Assembly: GCA_958496175.1 (NCBI GenBank)
Contig: OY292275.1
Coordinates: forward strand, 18,290,001 to 18,354,000
Direction: 5' to 3'
DNA length: 64,000 nucleotides
DNA from: Sisyra terminalis
Taxonomy: Eukaryota > Arthropoda > Insecta > Neuroptera > Sisyridae
Both the position numbers and the translations under genes were made by a program. The notes under the pieces are model-generated. The model saw nothing but the letters and a program-made list of their open reading frames with translations, ran no database searches and was not told the DNA's origin. This document shows, piece by piece, positions 26,456 through 40,000 of the stretch; the stretch's first letter is position 1, and every line of letters starts with the position of its first letter.

Positions 26456-28413
26456 CTGAGATTTTTCTAAACATGTTCAACAACTTGAGCAAGGAAATTT
26501 GTTTGAAAAGGAATCCCAAATATTACTCAACGATTATTTGTTACACTGTTCGTTGCAAAGTTAACATTAAATCAAATAAAACTAATTTCCCATTCGCTCT
26601 TTATTTCCTTAAATTTTGACAATTAACAATAAATAAATGAGTTGCTTTTTCAATAAGAACAAAAAATTCAAAAATTGAAAATCGTTCGATTGATTTTACC
26701 TTGAATATTTGGTAAACGTATTTTGAACAAAAACTTAAAAAACTATAACACTGTTCTATTTTGACGTAAAAATCATCAGTCAATGTCAGAAGATGAACAG
26801 AAGTATCGATGCGACATCCATTTGCAATGTTAATTATTTTAACAAGTTCGTTGGCTGCGTTCGACCCCGTCATATATCTTTTATTATCATTACAATATCA
26901 ACTATTCTACATACATGAATTCTAAATGGGAAAGAAAAGCACGTAGTGTACAAGGAACAATTTTAAGCAGCCTTTATGATAAATAAAACGATACATCAAA
27001 CTCACGTTCAACAATACCCAACACTTCAATTTTAAAAAGTTCTAATAATTCAATATAAATATCTCACGAATACGTCTTGTTTTCTAGCTACAAGCTTTAA
27101 ACCTACGTCAATCTAATTACAGACGTCATTTTTTCACAATTTACAATACGTTCATACCACTTTCCTCTACAGTATTTTAAAATAGATTTTTGACAATTTG
27201 TTATACAAAGCGAAGCAACCCATAATCGTATGTCTTTGGGTCAGTATTTCAGGAATCGAGAAACGCAAATACAATGTAAATAGTTGGAGAAGTATTTCGG
27301 AAATTCTAAATTTTAATCGGATTATTCACTATTCAAAGAAAAACGGGACGTCAGTTTGTTTTATATTTAAAGCTCTGACAAAAATATAAATGAAAAACGA
27401 TTGTGAATCGCTATTTTTATTTGAAGAACAACAGTTTACTTACAAATTTGTTCTAAAAGAATAATTAATAATGAATAAGTTAATATTTCTTACTATTCCT
27501 GTTAGTAGATATTTAGTATTGATTTCAACTATTAACCCAAGTAAGTTATATTTAAAGGCATAATTAAAATATTATTTTTTTAAATTGCAAGAAAAAGCTA
27601 TCGCTTCAAAATTTCAAACTTTAAGCTCTATGGCCTAGGATCTAAATTATAGAAACATAATAGATTATCCAGATTCCCTGCATAAGTAAAAGACTTCTAA
27701 TAAGCTTCATATAAATTATTCTGTTGAAGAAATATACTAGTTATACTAGTTTTGTCTTTATAAATTTAAACTATTTTAATCTTAAGTTTAAGTAAAAACA
27801 GTTTCGTTTTACTAGGTGCAATCATCATGATAATTGTTGAACTATAATCGTTATCGTATCTATTATTTCTTTCTTTCTTTAATTCAATCCAATCTCTCGA
27901 AAACAATAGAAATATAAAAATCCTATGAGTAATTTTATTTACGTCAAATAATCCAATAACGGTTAGCTGCTGGAGGTACTAGTATGGATAATGGATATAT
28001 TTTAATATACGTTACGACTGCCTAAATTTATGACGTTAGAATACAGTTGAGCTGCTCTTTTATAGTTGTATATTAGGGTGAATGAATTAAATTTTAAATT
28101 GCTCAGCTTCGGCAACTGATTCTGATTCTCTAGGAACAACAGACAAGAAATATAATTTTCCTAAGTTTTTATACAATATCTACTTCATAAATGTATGCAA
28201 CTTAGATGATTTGTTTTCTTGAAATTATAATCTACAAGACGATATTTGCGACTTCTTCAGTCTAACGTAAAAATACCTCAGTAATATTATTGATTGATTT
28301 TGCTGATTTTAGAGAAATAACATACATTTCTTAATTATTTGAATTTTCCTTCCTCAGATATTAATAATTTTCATTACTTAAAAATATCTTTTTAATATAT
28401 CTGAAGTCGTTTG

Positions 28414-28430
28414 TATATATATATATATAT
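28414..28430. repeat. TA microsatellite
   Basis: An uninterrupted TA dinucleotide tract of about eight units. Confidence 0.85.
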
Positions 28431-28912
28431 TTTTCATTCATCACACCTTTCATTTAATAGAAAATAAAAATAATTACAAAAAAAACCGTAACGAAACGAA
28501 GATAAGAAATTTTATAAGTATCCTACTATTTGACTACTGAGACTACTGAAACTTATAAAACAACCGTATGCTGAAATATTGAAAAAATCAATAATTGTAT
28601 CAAATTTAAAAGTGTTTAGGAATTAGAAATTTGCAAAATTAAAATAAACTCCCTGTTTCACTTCTTCTGGAGGAAAGGAAAAAAAATAACCGCAGCGGGT
28701 TAAGGCGTTTATATTCTTATTTGTTTTCCAAAAATAATTATTCTAGCTTTGTTGATTTGCCTCTGAAATTAGTAAAAATTAATGATTTTCGATCAATATT
28801 TATGAAGTTTTTTCACTAAAATTAATTCAAATAATTAATTTATCTGGAAATTTAAAAATCGAATTAGTATATTTCAATTTATTGAGCTTTAAAAGAGTAT
28901 ATAGCCAAACCG

Positions 28913-29048
28913 TTTTTTTAATTGTTATTTACCATCGCTTTATAACTACTGAGGTTTTTAGCGACTCTAGTATTATTGAAAATTTGTAATTGAGAAATAT
29001 TGAAAAATACCTGTTTTAGAACGGTCACCTAGACCACTCGGCCATCAG
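28913..29048 (-). mobile_element. tRNA-derived SINE fragment
   Basis: Read on the minus strand it begins CTGATGGCCGAGTGGTCTAG, which contains a pol III A box (TGGCCGAGTGG) typical of tRNA-derived SINE heads. The body (TATTTCTCAATTACA..., AGTCGCTAAAAACCTCAGTA, AAGCGATGGTAAATAACAAT) matches the stretch at 50936-51062, which keeps the B box that is missing here. The two together outline one SINE family. Confidence 0.6.
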
Positions 29049-32000
29049 TAGGTTTATAGTAATGTAAAAGCACAAAAAAATCGAATTCAATCGAATCGAA
29101 TTAAAAATCGAATCGGATTTAAGATAATTCAGAAGCCTAGTAAAATCTATTAAATCCAAAGGCTTTTTCTAAAATAACCGTTAACCACAAGTTTTAAATT
29201 TGTAAGATAATTTTTGTGAAAATTATCGATATGAGTACATATTAGTCCTATTACGGGGGGTACTGTTTCTTAAAAATTATATAATTTTGCTGACTTATAG
29301 TGATTTTCCAGAATTAAGTGATTTATTCAAAATTCAAATTTCTTTAGCTATTAAGAATCTATAATTTTGGTAATATGGTTTTTAACATTACATAAATTAA
29401 TTTTGTAGAAGGTAAAGAGATAAAACAAATTTGAATTCTTCAAATTTTTTTAATTAAATTATCAAAATTGAAACAAAACGCATGGCATCAACGATTGATT
29501 GCTTTTTGACTTCACTGAGAATAATTTCTAATTGTCAATTCAAATAAAAATAAAACTGACCAAATATTGATAAATGATCATTGTTTTATTTATTAGCTGT
29601 GTCAACGTCCTTGCTACTATGATTTTTTTTCGGAATATCGCTTTAACAATTACTATTGAGCTTCGTGTATAAATAATATGTAAATGCTGTAAGAGATATG
29701 TATGTATTACAGCTGTTAAAATACCAACAATTATGGTGATGTTCACTAGCCGAAAATAATATGCGAGAATATATTATATTTATAAATGCAATTTAGCCTT
29801 GATTCTTGTCACAAGCATGCAAAATTTGATTGTAACAGACAGGACAACCTTGACCGTGCTGGTTCCTTGTCTTGACGACATTATATTTACACGTTGTGAA
29901 CATTAATTTTTTGCAGATCGCTTCACCTTATCACCTCTAAAACAGACTTACGCATTGAAAAATTAATAAACTAGAAGTTCAATTTTAAGATAATTTTATG
30001 ACAAACATGTATCATAATTTCTGATCCCAACGTGCCTCTTCAATTTTATCAATAATCTTTACGAATAACAACTTTACCACAATTGACCATTTGGGCAGTT
30101 TACATATATTTCTTGTAATTTATTATAGTAATTAGTCACGTATTAACATCTTTACAACTAGAGTAGTATAACTTGTAGTTCAATTATTAGAAAGACTCTG
30201 CGTTAATTGAATTTCCTCATAGCTATACCAAAGTTCAAACCGAGAGTTTTCTTGAACTGCATTCATAGATTTTTTGAGTACAAAATATATTGTGTACAAA
30301 ATTGATAGAAGTGAAACATCTTCATATACCATAAACTTGTAAGTTTTTCTTGTAACCTTTCCCTTACTGAGTTAAAAAATAGAACCTATGATACGGTGAT
30401 ATATATTTACTACAACAATTGAAAAAAATATTTAAATGTTTATAAAAATTGTTTCAACTGATCATAGTTTAAGTTGAAATACATCGTCAGTCGATTGTGA
30501 ACGTTATGTTTATTATTAATATTTATATTTATGAGAAATTACAGTTTATTTGAGTATTCCTGTCATAATCTCCGAAATAAAATACTTCAGCTAAATTCAT
30601 CTGTCACGCATGATCAGCCACGAAATATTTGAATAAGAGATATAGTGAAAAGTAAAACGAGTGACCCTTGTATACGTTGCATATGTTGCAAAACTAATGC
30701 ATACGAAAAAAGGTTAAGAGAGATTTATAGAGATATTTACATTTTTAAAAATATTATATACTAAATATAAACCCATAGGTACGAGAGGTTTGAACTTAAC
30801 TTGAAGGTTTGAACTGGAAGCTTGACTTAATAACAATTACAGTTTTTAAAGTAGTTGTATTTCTTGTTTCAACACTACCTATCCCGGGCAAGATGCTTCA
30901 GGTCAACGTACTGAATTTTAACAAATGTAAAATTCACATTTTCTTCTCTCTTTTTGAATATTACTATTTTTAATTTGTTAATATCAAATAAGAGTCCTTT
31001 TTTAGTGATTCGGTTACCTTTTCTTTTTGAAACAAATTATAATTTTTTAAGACTCTCAAAAGTTTTTGCAGTATACTTATATTTATAGTGATCAACAAGT
31101 ATGTGTGTACATACTGTATAGTTTTAGATTGATGCTTAGAGGCTGTAATTAGGCGGGTTAAGTTAATTTGATCCATTTTTTTCATATTTACATAGTATTT
31201 ATTAAAAAAACTAGTACACAGTATTGTGAGAATTACAAATAGAAAATTTTATCGTTATAAATCAAAGAAAAATCCGACATTTCATATACCGTATACCAAC
31301 TTGATAGTATCAGTTATCAAAACTAATTATTCAAAAAATAAAACTATAATTTCACTATCATAAAATTTGCTAAAATTTTCTAATGAGTAAGGAAAAAAAT
31401 TGATTAACTTAACTTAACTCGATCAAATACAGGGACATTTAAAAGAGTTTTTTTCTATAAAACAAAAAAAACTATGTAATGTGTAAGGCTGGGAGATTTT
31501 CTAATGTTAAAATTTACAATTAATATGAGTTAATGACGTCACATCAAGTGGAAAATTTCAATTTGGTTGAGATTGATTACTATTTTTTGTAACTGTCGGA
31601 CAATTGCAAATAATGAATAACTAATTATGTTAGATAGGTCATGCTATCAATTAATGTATGCACAATTTTATAATTAAAGCTTTTTCTTAGGTAGTTAATG
31701 TTTTATACATTCAAAGCGATTAGTTCAACGTTTTCAAAAAAATTTCTTATACTCGTAAAAGTTTGTAAATGTACTTTGAGCATTCATTAAAATAAAATCT
31801 AAGAAAATAGTTTCAGCTTACTGAAAAATACTTCTAAATGTAACAGAACCTAGAATCCAAGGAAAACTATTATATCGTGTTTACTGTTAAAGTTATTAAT
31901 TACAATTTTATACCTTTTAAATTTCGATTATCCGAGGCATAATTTTCCCAAACTCAAAAAAAAAACATTCCCGTTGTACTTATCTCGATTCGTTGTATGA

Positions 32001-32870
32001 ATGTGTTAACATTTCATAATCCATGGTTTCCCAACCATTGCGAATTAAAAATGTACAAAACAAAACAGTGTTGTACAAAGTTATGTATAAATTCATAAAA
32101 AAGTCTACTATAAACTAAATTAATAACCTACGTTTACTTTAAATTCGAATATGGTGTGTTTAAATGCATAATAACGAAATTCGAGGAAATGTTTTCCAAG
32201 CAAAAAATTATTCGCAGAAATGGTCAATGAGGGATATTGATGTATGGAATTCAAATGAAAAAAATAAATTATTTTTATCATTTGAAAATTGATTAAAACT
32301 CGGTCGCTATTTGTACGTATTTTAATTTATAAACAATAAAATTAAGTTTAATTCAAAAATAATATTGAATTATTTAGTTCGTTAAACAATAACACGAAAT
32401 TAAATTGTCGAAAGTATATGATCTAAGTTTATGTAGGAACATAAACATATATAGTAAAATTTACACGAATATTGTTGCTTTTATAAAAGGCTAAAAATAA
32501 TTATTAAGTCTTTATAAATATCTATAATTATTGTTGTTTATTTCAATAAAATAAAAGGATTTTGAATGAAATGTAGAAAAATAATCAAATTTATCTCAAC
32601 GATATAATATATTCATATGATATATTATTGTTTAATATATTTCTGTGGAAATATAAGCAATAAAAAAAAAGCTGCACAATGAATATACTTATACCAATTG
32701 CTTTATTCAAAATGGCAAACGAGTTTGTTTTCATTTCTTGTATTCAAATCGCTACCTTTTACATTAAATGTTTTCTCTATTTCTCGTTGAATAAATCATA
32801 AGGGCGAACTTTTTGACTGTAGTGGTAATATAAACTTCTGTTCGAATCCCTTCATACCATTATTTCATAC

Positions 32871-32955
32871 ATGTGACGAGGGAGATAAACAGGTGGATGA
32901 TCGTCATGGAAACGCATAAACACGTGTCCAACACGCGTACTTTCGCGTGACTCGT
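32871..32955. promoter_or_regulatory. GC-richer patch with palindromic CACGCG/CGCGTG and CACGTG motifs
   Basis: An unusually GC-rich patch in AT-rich DNA contains AAACACGTGTCC (a palindromic E-box core, CACGTG) and CACGCGTACTTTCGCGTG, an inverted repeat of CACGCG. It lies inside the presumed large intron. It could be an enhancer or a transposon relic. There is no open frame to support an exon. Confidence 0.25.
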
Positions 32956-35900
32956 ATATTCAAGATTTTCTTTATTCTACTATTTTCAATTTATACGCAT
33001 AAAAGTACATGAAAATATATAATTTTAATTCGAATTCCTTTTTTTAAATAGTCTATTACATAAACGTTTTACACTCCCATAATAACATAATAATAAAATC
33101 TATGTAATTGTAGCTTAAGTATTGCGGACAAAATAAAAAAAACTTGCATCATTTAACCTATAGATATATAAATTTAAGGTTACAGCTGTAAATTAAATTA
33201 TAATTTATTGTCTTTGAACACTTATTGTCTTTGAAAGCTCCATTAATGACTACTAAATCTTAAATATGACTTGGTACCTAGATAAATTAACAATACGATC
33301 AATGTAACAGAAAGTTTATACTTTATAGCTATTAAAATCGGTTCGCTATATAAATTTTTTCACTGACTTTAAGGAAAAACAGCATTTAGTCATTAGCAAG
33401 GAAACTATATATTTTAACTATCTATATATCTACCTATCTATTTATACTATCTAACCATATATTTGTTAACTCCTTTTAAGAATGAAGGCCTTATTTTGAA
33501 GTAATTAATTGAAGTTATTCAATATTCAGACTTAATTCAATATACAGTTAAATTAACAATCTAATAAATTTTCAATCGCATTGAATAAAATATCAAAAAG
33601 TTTAATTTTCTATTTAATCCTTTGTAACTAGGCAACTTTAACCTAATCTTTTTAGCTTCAATTTTCTTCTAACAAGATAGCTCTTCTAGCTATCTCAGGA
33701 GCCATTCTTCAATTATGTCATGTATTTAAGGGAAAAGGGGTATCAGATTTGCGATTAAAATGTGACAAAAGGGTCTAACGAAATTTAATTTCGCTAACAT
33801 TACGCAAAAATCTTAAAGTCTATTTCTTAAATATTAACCTTTCCAATTTAATAATGACAACTACATGTAAATTTTAATTGAATTGGTATGCTTTGAATTA
33901 TTGCATTATTGAAAAGACTTCGAACAAAAAAAAACATTTTTTAAATATTTGTTGAACCAAGATATGGGAAGATTTTTAATAAGCTATATTTCGCAAATTT
34001 AGTTTATTGGGAAAAAAGTAAAATGCAGCTACCATATTTAAAAAAAAATAGCCATGACCATTTCAAATAATTTACTTACTCCAGGTATTGATTTCCCATT
34101 TTCTGTTGAAAAATGATTAACTTAGCCGTATCCGTCCATAAAAATTACTCTCGAACATGTATTAAATTAGTAAAACTTAAATTTTCATTTTACATTTAAC
34201 CATTTAAAATAAATTATTATAAATAAATGTGTTGAAAGAATTACGGTACTCACAATGATGTGTTTAGTATCGAACTGAAGAATAAATTTTACAAACCTGA
34301 AAAAGAAAAATATGAATTAGATATTGATATTGGATTAAATACAAGTATTTAAAAAAGCAAGCAAGTAATAACTTCAATTACAATAAATCAATTAGACGCA
34401 AATTACAAAAAACCCTTAAGCATATTGGCCAACAATAGACTATGAATGCCTAAGTTGACCTAAATTATAAAAAATAAAAACATCAATTTTTGGGCAATAA
34501 TTACTTAATATTAAATCTAAAGGACGGGAGCTGGAACTTGGAGCCATGAAGCTAAAAATTTTTGGAAAAGTCAGAGTTAAAATATTTATTTTTAATGGGA
34601 CTTAAACCGGCGTTAAAAAAAGTTTTACTAAGTCTAGATCCTACCAAACTTAGCACCGTGGCCACCCCAAAATTCATTGGATAACTATGTAGACTGAAAT
34701 CGTAGCTAGAGATGAAGTCATATATTGGCTTCTGAATTTAAATTGTAGCCTGTCTAGTTTTTATTAAAGCAAAATCACTATTTAATAATTGAATTATTAA
34801 AACTTATTTAAAAATGCAAACAGTTTTGTAATCGCTACTGACCCTGGCAGTTGAAGCGATTCTTTATAACCAAGGAAAAAAAATTAACTAAGATTTGCAT
34901 GAAAAATAGAAACAGATAGGAAATTAATTAGTTTACTCGAGTCATTATACACAAAAATATTAATAAATCGAGTTTGTGGGATAGACTATGAAAATTGAAA
35001 TAAATTTTATTTCCAAAATAAATCTTAATACATAATATTAAATTTGTTTTTAAGTTTTATGTGTTAATTAAAATGCTTATCACATACATCTTGGTCTATT
35101 TAGCTACGATTAAAAATTTGTTGTTGGTACTGCAGAAATTAATTACAAATTTGGTTCTCATATATATTATCACCTATGTATATATTTGTGTAGTCGCTAC
35201 ATAACGGATGAACTAGTATAAGCATGCTTGTATACTTCTCATGTCGCGCATGCTCAATAACAGAACTGAGCTTTAATGCTTTTACGAGCCATAATAATGA
35301 AGTGCAAAGACTAGAAAGTATACAGGGGAAGTTAAGAAAAAAAAATTAATCACTTAGCTAAAAAGTTCACTTTAGAGGTACTAATAGCGCTAGCATAGCA
35401 AATTACAATAAGAAACATAAGAAATCCGTGAATTAATATTTATGTACCTAGTAGTTGCCTAAATTATATTTCCTGCAAATGAAATCCATTTTAAATGCTT
35501 AACGATAACTTTAAATGTATTTGGAAAAACCAACAGTAAATCAAATATGAATCCAGCAAATAGATCAAAAAAAAGTACTTGCAAACCCATCTTCATCTTC
35601 TTCTTCACGTATAATTTCTAATTACATAGATACATGCATTTCAAACTTAATATTATGACGTAACAATAAGAGTGTAAGTTTTTTTTAATTGTGCTTAATG
35701 AATTACACTTCCGCATTACTATTATTGTAATTATTTTCATTATTAATACCATTGTTATGTTAATGAGAGAATCACATTCATGCGACCAACTAACCTAAAG
35801 CAACATCTTTTTTTAATCACACGCATGTCTGACCAACTTTTCTTACTGATTTACAACTTGTTATACAAAAAAACTAGATATAAGTATTTATGTATATGCT

Positions 35901-36297
35901 TCAGTTAATAAAAGAGTAAAAGTACATTTTAGCATTGTTACTTTTACTAATTTAATGAAATCGAAAATTCGACTATTTTATTTTCACTTTCATTCATACA
36001 TTAACACTCGAATTGTTTTTAATGAATTAATTTAAATACTCAAAATAATATAACGGAACTTCAATATGTAATTAAAATATAATCATTTTTAAGTAAATGA
36101 TTAAATAAAACATGTTATTCCCGAAATTAATAATGCCTGCTTTAAAAATATTCATAGTACAAACCGTTTTCTTTGAAAGTGGTATAACCGCATTTTATAT
36201 TACATTAAATGTAATGAAAATATCTTCATTTTGTTTATTCAAGATAAGCTCAAGTAAAGTCTAATCATTATGGTCATTGAATAACTGTTATCACAAT

Positions 36298-37088
36298 TAG
36301 GAATTGCAATACCGGACCAAAATTTCAATATAGGTATTCGGTATTTTTTAAGATTTTAATACTGGAATACCGGTTTTAATACCGGTATAAGGAATTTTTA
36401 AAAAAGAAAGAAAATACAGGTATTTCTTTGTTTTATTTGCCCGTTTAATTAGAGAGAGAAAATATCACAAAAGATAATTTCTAACATATATATTGTAACA
36501 GTATATAGTCACAAAAAAGGGAAAGAACGAGCATCGTATGCATTTTATTCACTAAAAGAGTAAATATTTAGTATGGTAAATACTATGTATTTCAAATCTC
36601 TGAAATCTTAATAAACATAATGCATCAATTGTACTGTTATTAAGCCTGGAAAGGAATTTTCTACAAAAATTACCAACTGTCGGAAACGTTCTTTTAGTAT
36701 CTACGCAAATTGGTGGTACGCTAGTTGAAAGCGCGATATATTTTTCTCAAGTATTTACTTCTAAATTCCTCATCTTCAAATAAATCGAATATTCGTCGGG
36801 TATAACTGATTTTTGTAATGTATTTTGGTTTGTTGACATTTCTTTAATTATCGATAACCCTATTTTTTCTTCAAGAAACAATTCCATTTCTTCTTATAAC
36901 TCTATCGGATTCTTTTAAATGTGCATAGGTTTGTGGAAAAAAATATAAAGAAAATTTACTATAAACTAGAATAAATTCGGATTGGTTGGTCTCTTTTCTT
37001 GTAGGGTACTGGAAAAAAATTTACAAATTTGTAGGAAATACCGAAATAATGGTAAACAAGGTTATGAATACCGGTATTGCAATCCTTG
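36298..37088 (-). mobile_element. hAT-family DNA transposon, non-functional
   Basis: The element is bounded by imperfect terminal inverted repeats (left TAGGAATTGCAATACCGG; right, reverse complemented, CAAGGATTGCAATACCGG). It is flanked by 8-bp direct repeats ATCACAAT (36290-36297) and GTCACAAT (37089-37096), matching at seven of eight bases, the duplication length expected for hAT. Subterminal ATACCGGTAT motifs repeat near both ends. At 791 bp it is far shorter than an autonomous hAT element (usually 2.5-4 kb), so most of the transposase has been deleted. The remaining C-terminal part is listed separately. Confidence 0.8.
36590..36910 (-). pseudogene. hAT transposase C-terminal remnant
   Basis: One minus-strand frame runs through the element with only two stops (TAA near 36898 and TGA near 36752). 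Its end reads VPPICVDTKRTFPTVGNF, then CRKFLSRLNNSTIDALCLL. This matches the hAT dimerisation region, where the family usually reads PxSVExERxFS followed by KLRSRLSDxTIDALxFLR. Upstream are EEMELFLEEKIGLSIIKE and a Glu/Asn-rich stretch typical of the preceding linker. The N-terminal zinc finger and the DDE catalytic core are absent. It is a pseudogene and could serve only as a non-autonomous passenger. Confidence 0.75.
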
Positions 37089-37096
37089 GTCACAAT

Positions 37097-40000
37097 GAAT
37101 CTATACCACTTGCTTTGAAAGTGGTAGAAACAATGAATTATTTGGTTTAGCAAAAATTATAGGACTGAATTCATTCTGTTTTCATTCACTAAAAATCAGT
37201 AAATTTTCATTAAGGGTCAATTAAAATGAACAATGTTGTGGAAATTTAATTGGCTTTAATACTTATTTAAAGTTCCAAAGAAAGTCAAAAATTGAATAAA
37301 ACGTCATTTAAAATTTTTATTTGTTTTTATCTTTCATTCTTCTTACTCCTTTTTAATGCAAAAAGAAATGGACAAACATAATACAAAGCAAGTTTTGATT
37401 TTGACCGAAACAACTTTCGAAATTCGTCTACAGACAAGTTTAGCCAAAGTTTATGGCTATACTGAAGGGACCAATTATTAAATATATTTTTAAAAGTAAA
37501 GAAAAAATTCAGTATTAAAACCCCCAATTTCTTCGAAATAATTGAACGATTTCATTGATTCCTTTTTTGAAATCGCATTCAAACAAGTAAGAAACAAAAA
37601 TAAGTTTAAAAATAGTATAAATACAAATACACTTGACTTTATTTTTAAAGAAGAATTCCACAATTTAGCCTTTCAAATAGGCCGTAACGTCTGCTTAATA
37701 TAAGATGAGATAGATTTATGCGAATCAGACCACCTGTTCAAATTTAATTATGTAGTTTGTATTTATATTTTATCTTGATAGCGATTAAATTAGAAAATAA
37801 ATCAAGAAGTAACCAATTGGTACTCAATTTCGTCCAAATTTCTTACTAATTAAAAAACTTAGGAAATTTTAATTACAATTATAATAATAATAGGCGTAAC
37901 AAAATAGAATAAAAATTTTCAATAAAGATAGTCTAGGAAATAATTAAATGGAAAAATACTCAGTTGATTTTTGGATAGTTTAAAAGTCTTGGAAAATTGT
38001 ACGATGATTTTTCATGCGTGTACAGTGAAAATATGTTAATATGGATTTATTCATTCGGAACAGTGAGATTCAAACCGTTGATTTTTATTTTTAAAATGTT
38101 TTGTTGAGTAAAATTTTTTTTTCAGGAAAATATTTCTTGATTGTTAATGTTAGAATCGGTAAAAGACCGCTTTGATTTGATGGTTTGTGTATAAACGAGA
38201 AATCAACACATTGGACAAAATGGACTAGTGAATAATAATTTTTATCAACATAAAAGTTATAAGAAAAAAATATTCTGAAGGCTTCAATAATGTTATTAAT
38301 CATTTAGAAATCAGTAATATTGCATTATGAAAAGTTATATATTTTATCATTTAATTATATATCGCCTCTCAACAGTTGTCAAAGATATTATCAATAGATT
38401 TTTTTCTATTAGTGTCGCTTCATTAGTAAATTTTTAATCAGCAATTTGGAAAAAAATAAACTTATTTTTCTACGAGTAAATTCAGCTGCCATAATAACTA
38501 TTAGACCTATTAAAAGTAACACTAAAAAAATATTCTTATATTTTTATAATTCTATCGTCCTATCATAATATAGATATAATCTATAATTATTGATTTTTCC
38601 TGAACTTTGATTGGCTGAAAACAATTGTAAAATGCGTGAATAATTAGTTGAAAACGAAAAACATGCTATAAGTAATGTAATTTAAAAAATTATATAGTGA
38701 TTTTAAAACTTAGTTGACCTTCAGAAATCTTTCATTTTTTGGAATTAGGGTTTTTCTGTTTTATCTTTAGTGATACAATATATAAAAGTATTCCAAATAA
38801 TTTTTTTTAATATTAAGTGTTGAAAAAAATTACCTTTCATGAATTTCTAAAGAAATCAGTTGTATAAAATTTAATCAAAATCAATTCATAACATTTTTTG
38901 CACCTGAAAACATGAATGCAACTGAATAATAAAACAATATATAATAACTAATACTCCTAATTACGTGATATTTAATTTATATTTCGATAATCAAAAACAA
39001 GTGTTATTGTTCTCACGGAAAAATTACAGTAACTATGAGTATTAATAGCGACAACTGACAAATCATGAATTGAATTATCGAAATAAATTGTCGTTAGTTT
39101 AAAAATTGAAATAGATTTTGGGCTTTGCTTTAGTTAAATGGACTTAGACTAGTTTCAAAATAAACCAATCATTGACCAACCAATCATCTATTGAAGCTTA
39201 GTTATATTCTCATTTTTGATTATTCATATATTACACAAAAAAACTTATATTTCGACTTGATAAAAAAATGGAAAAATTGTAAATGTTCTTAGCTAAAAAT
39301 ACTTCAATACTTCGATGCTCTCGGGTTTGAAAATTAATTCACAATTATTAAATCCTAATTTATTGTTAACGTCTTATATTTCCAATTAAATGGCTTTAGC
39401 TATACCTGTAATGCCATAATAGTTTAAAGAAGTAAATTCCATAGGCTCTGCTTAGTAATATAGCGACTGAAATTTGGAAGTATAAAATTACCACATCTAC
39501 TTATATAAACTTCTTTTTAAAAGAAAAAAAAGCAAACGAAACAAGACAATGTGTTCTTATAAATTTCCGTTTTTATTCTTAATTTTAAGAGTATGCTTAA
39601 TATTGAGATAATCGCATCCTACTTAATTTAGCTATAAAGCCTCTATAGTCTAAGAAAATAAGATTTAGAAAAAAAATATGCTTTACCTAATCAATATAAT
39701 AATCAAAATAAGTCAATTTAATAATCAATATAAGTCAAAAAGACACCTTTTTTGTCTCTCTAATATGGTTTTTACCATATTTCCATCATATTTTATGTTT
39801 AACATATTAAAATTTTTAATGGTAATTTAAGATATTTATATGAACATTAAAATGTTCAAAATATTCTTCAAAATTTATATGTCTGCAATCAAAAAAATAT
39901 TCACAAACTTTGTCTCAAAATTCATCTACCTGGAACATATCGCCAGCTTATTGTCATAGAGAATTGTACCTGCGTTGTATTATAACACGTCAATATAGTT

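Larger units (their letters stand above)
26456..36297. other. AT-rich presumed intron
   Basis: Apart from the SINE fragment at 28913-29048, a TA microsatellite at 28414-28430 and a GC-richer patch at 32871-32955, I see only AT-rich sequence and chance frames of 60-90 codons. No splice-bounded open block with exon-like composition was found. Confidence 0.5.

Noticed and set aside
26320..26619. 99-codon plus-strand frame over the 26.4 kb island
   Set aside because: The second half is AT-rich and intron-like. The plus strand shows no better splice or start support than the minus strand, so the island is left as unexplained.
32838..32853. GTTCGAATCCC resembling a tRNA B box
   Set aside because: No A box or cloverleaf can be formed with the upstream sequence.
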